Shown here: piece by piece, positions 7,112 to 10,027 of the stretch | How positions within the stretch are numbered: the stretch's first letter is position 1 | Layout: every line of letters starts with the position of its first letter | Source: Alphaproteobacteria bacterium | GTDB taxonomy: Bacteria; Pseudomonadota; Alphaproteobacteria; Micropepsales; Micropepsaceae | Direction of reading: 5' to 3' | Assembly: GCA_947373775.1 (NCBI GenBank) | Contig: CANBZE010000041.1 | Coordinates: 1-10,027, forward strand | Length of the DNA stretch: 10,027 nt | Notes under the pieces: generated by a model | What the model saw: the letters and a program-made list of their open reading frames with translations, nothing else | Told to the model about the DNA's origin: nothing | The model's database searches: none | Position numbers and translations under genes: made by a program

Positions 7112-7175
7112 CGGCTACAACATCAGGATCGTGCGCCCGCCGATTTCGTGACATTCGGAATCGGCGCGGTTCGAC

Positions 7176-7532
7176 TTAGGGTCGAGGCGTGATCTTTGGG
7201 ATTTCACAGCCCTCGCCGGGGACCTTTCTGGACCATTCGATAGCGCGGGCCTTCTGTCCCTTTGGGCCATATATGACGTAGCTTTTGGTCGTCTTGTCGA
7301 TGCGGATTTCAGTGCCGGGCCGGGTGAGGATGTAGAAGCCCTTCGTTTCTCTCACCTTGAAGTGCTGACCGTTGCCCCAGTCGGCCAGTGAGCCGGTAAT
7401 GGTCATGCCCCATTCAACGTGGTCATTGATCGAGGGGCTGTAGCCGCCGCAAGCGACGACAATATTGGCGCGAGCAGGAACGGCTCCCAACATGAAGGCC
7501 GCCACCAAGGCAAGTTCAAGCCGCCTCAGCAT
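7176..7532 (-). CDS. Hypothetical secreted protein
   Basis: A 118-residue protein I do not recognise. A signal peptide is clear: MLRR, a hydrophobic stretch, and a cut after ARA near residue 22. The mature part is about 95 residues, rich in beta-type sequence (FYILTRP, TEIRIDK, SYVIYGP), with two cysteines, Cys28 and Cys109, near either end, which could form a disulfide in the periplasm. A ribosome site AGGGAG lies seven bases before ATG 7532. It is the last of three minus-strand genes (8611, 7773, 7532), with gaps of about 50 bases. Its GC content looks somewhat lower than that of the larger genes around it. Confidence 0.75.
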   Translation of the reverse strand: MLRRLELALVAAFMLGAVPARANIVVACGGYSPSINDHVEWGMTITGSLADWGNGQHFKVRETKGFYILTRPGTEIRIDKTTKSYVIYGPKGQKARAIEWSRKVPGEGCEIPKITPRP

Positions 7533-7578
7533 CTTGCGCTCCCTGTGCCTCGATCATCTTCACGACACCGCTCGAAAT

Positions 7579-7773
7579 CTATCCGCGCGAGCGAGTCGCA
7601 GCCTTTTGAGCAATTCTAACGGCCTTCGCATGCGCTTCACTAGCCAAGGTATGCTTTTTGACCGCTGCATGGTGTGCGGATGTTCCTACGGCCAGCTTCA
7701 TTTCCTTATGGGCTGCTGCACGTTCCGCTGCGCGCTTGTCCAATTCGATCTCTTCCGAACTTTTATCAGTCAT
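7579..7773 (-). CDS. Small alanine/lysine-rich helical protein of unknown function
   Basis: A 64-residue protein, MTDKSSEEIELDKR at its start, then almost entirely Ala, Lys, Glu and His, with no Pro or Trp, so probably one or two amphipathic helices. No signal peptide or membrane segment. The ribosome site AAGGAA precedes both ATG 7779 and ATG 7773; 7773 has the better spacing. A longer frame to 7839 is open but overlaps the end of the dipeptidase gene and lacks a ribosome site. Local GC is about half, clearly below its neighbours, with codons such as AAA, CAT and TTG, which hints at a separate origin. I do not recognise the family. Confidence 0.65.
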   Translation of the reverse strand: MTDKSSEEIELDKRAAERAAAHKEMKLAVGTSAHHAAVKKHTLASEAHAKAVRIAQKAATRSRG

Positions 7774-7825
7774 TTTCATTTCCTTATAAGTTGAGCAACG
7801 ACGGGATCGATCGGCCAAGATTCGA

Positions 7826-8611
7826 TCAGGAGGGAACAATCGCCAGTCCGTAATGCGCGCTCGCGCCGCCCGTCAGCGATGCCCACATCTGGTCGCCCCA
7901 GGAAAAGTGCCACCACTCATCGGGATGGCCGGCGAAATCCTCTTCGCTCATCAGCCAATGCAGCAGGCGGCGGTTGGCGCGCGCTTCCTGGTCGGAGAAG
8001 GAAAAGTTCTGCGGGTCCAGAGCTTCGAAGCGGTCGCGGTTGGCGAGCGCCGTGACGTCATCGAACAGCGAGCCCATCCACAGCGCTTCGCCATTCGTCC
8101 AGCGCAACGTCAGGTCCACCGCCGCCGCGGTGGCATGGGGCGCGGGCGAGTCCGCGCTGTCCGACGGCGCGGCCCAGTAGCGCTCCACTTCCTCGGTCAG
8201 TGCCGCCCCTCGCAGCGACTGGTCGCGGCGCTGCAGTTCGCGCGGCATCCATACATCATGAAAATAGGCCTGCACCTCGCGCGGCCGCCAGGCGTCGAAC
8301 ACAAACAGCTCCAGCCCCGCCGCCGCGATGCGCCCGTTTACCCGCGCCAGCTTTTCCGCCACGCTTTTGCGCAGCCACAATTTGTCGGTGGCGCCTTCCA
8401 CCCTGTGCCAGTAAGGCGGGTTGCGATCACTGGCATAGAAATTCTCGCCGGCAAGCCCGGCATCGCGCGCCTCGATCACGGCCTCGCCGAACAGCTCATT
8501 GTCGCGGGTGATGCTGATGCGCTGACGGAAGCCCTTGCGCGCCGCCCGCAGGGGCGCCTGGTCGCCGATGGGACGATTGCGCAATTCTTCCAGGACGCCG
8601 AACACAGACAT
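7826..8611 (-). CDS. VanX/DdpX-type D-Ala-D-Ala dipeptidase (peptidase M15D)
   Basis: A 261-residue zinc dipeptidase homologue. VanX-type enzymes split D-Ala-D-Ala; in Gram-negatives they usually recycle wall dipeptide for nutrition rather than confer glycopeptide resistance. The zinc and catalytic residues are all present: His159 and Asp166 in the SxHxxGxAxD-type block (HATAAAVDLTL), Glu232 and His235 in DEWWHFSWGD, and Arg109 in FDAWRP, equivalent to the transition-state Arg of VanX. The Gly of the HxxG step is Ala162. No signal peptide, so it is cytoplasmic unless a peptide is supplied elsewhere. I chose ATG 8611 (MSVFGVLEEL) because residues upstream in the frame are the shadow of the divergent gene. 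No D-lactate ligase or vanH/vanA gene is nearby. Confidence 0.9.
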   Translation of the reverse strand: MSVFGVLEELRNRPIGDQAPLRAARKGFRQRISITRDNELFGEAVIEARDAGLAGENFYASDRNPPYWHRVEGATDKLWLRKSVAEKLARVNGRIAAAGLELFVFDAWRPREVQAYFHDVWMPRELQRRDQSLRGAALTEEVERYWAAPSDSADSPAPHATAAAVDLTLRWTNGEALWMGSLFDDVTALANRDRFEALDPQNFSFSDQEARANRRLLHWLMSEEDFAGHPDEWWHFSWGDQMWASLTGGASAHYGLAIVPS

Positions 8612-8626
8612 TTGCGCTACACTAGG

Positions 8627-9160
8627 ATGATGAACGCGCTTTCCGAAAGCCCATACCGCCATGCGCGCCGCGCCTTCATCGCCGCCTGCGAGCAGGCGCA
8701 TCTGGACACGGTGGCGCGGCTGCATCCGGCCAAAGGCCCCGACGGCAAACCGCTGTTCATGGATTGCGCCGCCACTGGCCCCCGCGATGCCGCCAAGGCA
8801 GTGCTGGTGGTGGCGCGCGGTCCATCCGGGTCGGCCATTCTGGTGGCGCTGCTGGAGGGCGACCTGACGCCGCCGCCCGGGGCGCGGCTGGTGCTGGTGC
8901 ACGCCCTGGACCCGGCCGCTTTCGCCGGGGTGACGGGCGATCCCGCCAATAATCCAGAATGGCCGGCCGCCATGCTGAAGGCCGAGGTAACCGAGGATTT
9001 GCGAAAAGTCCGCGCCCTGGCGGTGCTGCCGCTGGAAGGGGGTGCAGACCTCAAGCCGGTGCTGGCCGCCCAACTGCCGGATGCCAAGATCACTACCCTG
9101 CCCGCTGCCGCTGACGTGCGCTCTGCGCAGGCCGCCATAGCGGCCTTCTTCGCGCAATAA
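8627..9160 (+). CDS. Short DUF2817-like protein lacking the zinc motif
   Basis: A 177-residue protein starting MMNALSESPY (ATG 8627 or 8630). Its opening (YRHARRAFIAACEQ, then HPAKGPDGKPLFMDCAATGP at about 33-52) and VHALDPAAFA (91-100) resemble DUF2817, a family of M14 carboxypeptidase-like proteins of roughly 350 residues. Where the family has a HGxEG zinc motif, this protein reads ARGPSGSA (63-70). The region that should carry the second zinc and catalytic residues is missing or unrecognisable; the tail is Ala/Leu-rich. If related, it cannot be a normal zinc peptidase. The start is 15 bases from that of the divergent dipeptidase, so the two probably share control. The reading frame has no internal break and keeps normal GC-rich codon use, so it looks maintained. 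The family link is tentative. Confidence 0.6.
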   Translation: MMNALSESPYRHARRAFIAACEQAHLDTVARLHPAKGPDGKPLFMDCAATGPRDAAKAVLVVARGPSGSAILVALLEGDLTPPPGARLVLVHALDPAAFAGVTGDPANNPEWPAAMLKAEVTEDLRKVRALAVLPLEGGADLKPVLAAQLPDAKITTLPAAADVRSAQAAIAAFFAQ

Positions 9161-9209
9161 ATTTCGGTAACAGCCTTGCAGCCCCTCGGGGCCGCACAGA
9201 TGATTACGG

Positions 9210-9230
9210 CTTGTTCAACCAACAAGGGGG
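9210..9230 (+). promoter_or_regulatory. Hairpin abutting the ribosome site of the DUF3761 gene
   Basis: CTTGTT (9210-9215) and AACAAG (9221-9226) form a 6-bp stem around CAACC. The 3' arm runs into the ribosome site AAGGGGG (9224-9230), ten bases before ATG 9237, so folding would partly hide it. The sequence AACAAGG also precedes the next gene, without the pairing arm. Any regulatory effect is inferred. Confidence 0.3.
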
Positions 9231-9236
9231 TTCTCC

Positions 9237-9614
9237 ATGCGCTTGCTTCTCGCCGCCGTTATCGCCGCCGCCGCCATCACGTCCGCCCAGGCCGCCGACA
9301 CGCCGCAGCAGGCCAGCATGAAGAGCTGCGCCGCCACCTGGAAAACCATGCCGGCCGCCGACAAGGGCAAGACCAAGTACACCGATTACATGGGCACCTG
9401 CATGAAGAAGGCGCCCGCCACTGCCGCTGCGGCTCCCGCACCGGCCGCCAGCATGGCGATGACGGCCAAGCCCGCCGCCAAGGCCGCTGACTCCATGAAG
9501 ATGGCGGCACCCGCCGGTGGCGGCTCGGCCAAGTGCAAGGACGGCACCACCGTCACTTACAAGAACCGCCAGGGCACCTGCTCGGGACATAAAGGCGTCG
9601 CAACCTGGCTGTAG
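9237..9614 (+). CDS. Secreted PsiF-like / DUF3761 two-domain protein
   Basis: A 125-residue exported protein. The signal peptide ends near residue 19 (SAQA). Residues 21-58 (QQASMKSCAATW...YTDYMGTCMKK) resemble the PsiF repeat, with Cys31 and Cys55. An Ala/Pro/Met/Lys linker (about 59-97) follows. The end, CKDGTTVTYKNRQGTCSGHKGVATWL (100-125), is a DUF3761 domain, with Cys100, Cys115 and His118. Both modules are small periplasmic domains of unknown function; psiF in E. coli is phosphate-starvation induced, but nothing here shows a Pho box. Strong ribosome site AAGGGGG. It lies 29 bases before the YidB-like gene and may share a transcript with it. The DUF3761 call is firmer than the PsiF one. 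Confidence 0.82.
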   Translation: MRLLLAAVIAAAAITSAQAADTPQQASMKSCAATWKTMPAADKGKTKYTDYMGTCMKKAPATAAAAPAPAASMAMTAKPAAKAADSMKMAAPAGGGSAKCKDGTTVTYKNRQGTCSGHKGVATWL

Positions 9615-9643
9615 TCTGACGCTGTTCCCAACAAGGAGTTGTC

Positions 9644-9979
9644 ATGGGCCTGTTCGATGAAGTTGCCGGCGCCGTCAAAGGCGCGGTCCTGCAAGGCACC
9701 GAAGGTGGCGCGCAAGGCATCCTGAACAATGTCCTGGGCAATTCCTCGCTGGGCGGTCTGTCCGGCATGCTGGGCCAACTGCAATCCTCGGGCCTGGGCG
9801 ACATGGTGTCGTCCTGGACCGGCGGCGGCCAGGGCCAGCCGATCAGCGTCGACCAGCTGAAGGCGGCCCTGACGCCGGAACATATCCAGGAAATCGCATC
9901 GTCCCTGGGCATGTCGCCGGACAGCGCCTTGGCCCATCTGGCCGAGCATCTGCCCATGCTGGCGGGCAACAAGACCTGA
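9644..9979 (+). CDS. YidB-family (DUF937) protein
   Basis: A 111-residue soluble protein starting MGLFDEVAGAVKGAV. It has Gly/Leu-rich helices (LGGLSGMLGQLQSSGLGDMVSSW), then QPISVDQLKAALTPEHIQEIASSLGMSPDSALAHLAEHLP, the standard YidB layout in which GLGD..SW.G.G.N.PIS leads into a helical domain. The role of the family is not established. The usual ending after LAxxLP (a VVDxLTP-type tail) is replaced by MLAGNKT, so the protein is a few residues shorter than typical. A good ribosome site, AAGGAG, lies about eight bases before ATG 9644. The remaining bases to 10027 show no gene and no clear terminator. Confidence 0.88.
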   Translation: MGLFDEVAGAVKGAVLQGTEGGAQGILNNVLGNSSLGGLSGMLGQLQSSGLGDMVSSWTGGGQGQPISVDQLKAALTPEHIQEIASSLGMSPDSALAHLAEHLPMLAGNKT

Positions 9980-10027
9980 CCGGAAAGCTTTAATTTCGCT
10001 GGAAAACGGGCTCGCTTTGCAAGGCGG

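Noticed and set aside
7826..8611. Glycopeptide (vancomycin) resistance gene
   Set aside because: The VanX fold is present, but no vanH, vanA or vanS/vanR genes are nearby and Gram-negative homologues usually serve dipeptide recycling.
7853..8626. Upstream extension of the DUF2817-like frame
   Set aside because: Antisense to the dipeptidase gene, whose active-site residues are all intact; the coding signal for this gene starts at 8627.
9181..9192. GCCCC/GGGGC hairpin after the DUF2817-like gene as terminator
   Set aside because: Stem of five pairs with an unrealistic two-base loop (four pairs with a normal loop) and no T run after it.
9176..9204. Promoter TTGCAG-N17-GATGAT before the DUF3761 gene
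   Set aside because: Both boxes match the consensus only partly; such matches are expected by chance in a gap of this size.

Overview
The window reads as chromosomal DNA of an alphaproteobacterium. It is GC-rich (about two thirds G+C by eye). It carries a RegB-type redox histidine kinase divergent from a SenC/Sco1 gene, an arrangement known from Rhodobacter-like bacteria, and it has a yggT-folD pair and an alphaproteobacterial-looking tRNA-Ala promoter (TTGACA-N17-CTACAA). I cannot name the genus. Coding density is high and no stretch over 300 bases lacks a gene. I see no transposase, phage gene or CRISPR array.

Left part (1-3100): a 5'-complete but 3'-truncated regB runs off the left edge on the minus strand. 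senC runs right from the same short divergent region. senC and folD converge on a nested inverted repeat (1590-1702). yggT and folD form a minus-strand pair with a 3-base gap. A tRNA-Ala(CGC) with its own promoter runs right.

Middle part (3114-7111): a secreted sorbosone/glucose-dehydrogenase-type beta-propeller (minus) is divergent from a small secreted FliL-like protein. The FliL-like gene is followed 35 bases later by a CHASE2 receptor with a class III nucleotide cyclase domain. That cyclase keeps one metal Asp, the base-selecting Asp and the transition-state Asn/Arg, but it has Gly where the first metal-binding Asp should be. A half copy of the same palindromic repeat seen after senC lies just after the cyclase gene, again in a convergent gap.

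Right part (7176-10027): two small unknown genes (one a secreted protein, one a short helical protein in a stretch of lower GC) follow a VanX-type D-Ala-D-Ala dipeptidase homologue on the minus strand. Divergent from the dipeptidase, with 15 bases between start codons, is what looks like a shortened DUF2817-like protein whose zinc motif is gone. Two plus-strand genes close the window: a secreted PsiF-like/DUF3761 protein and a short YidB-family (DUF937) protein.

No single new defence or mobile system is evident. The items most worth a second look are the altered cyclase active site beside a stand-alone FliL-like protein, the degenerate DUF2817-like gene paired head-to-head with a VanX homologue, and the palindromic repeat family placed at convergent gene ends.
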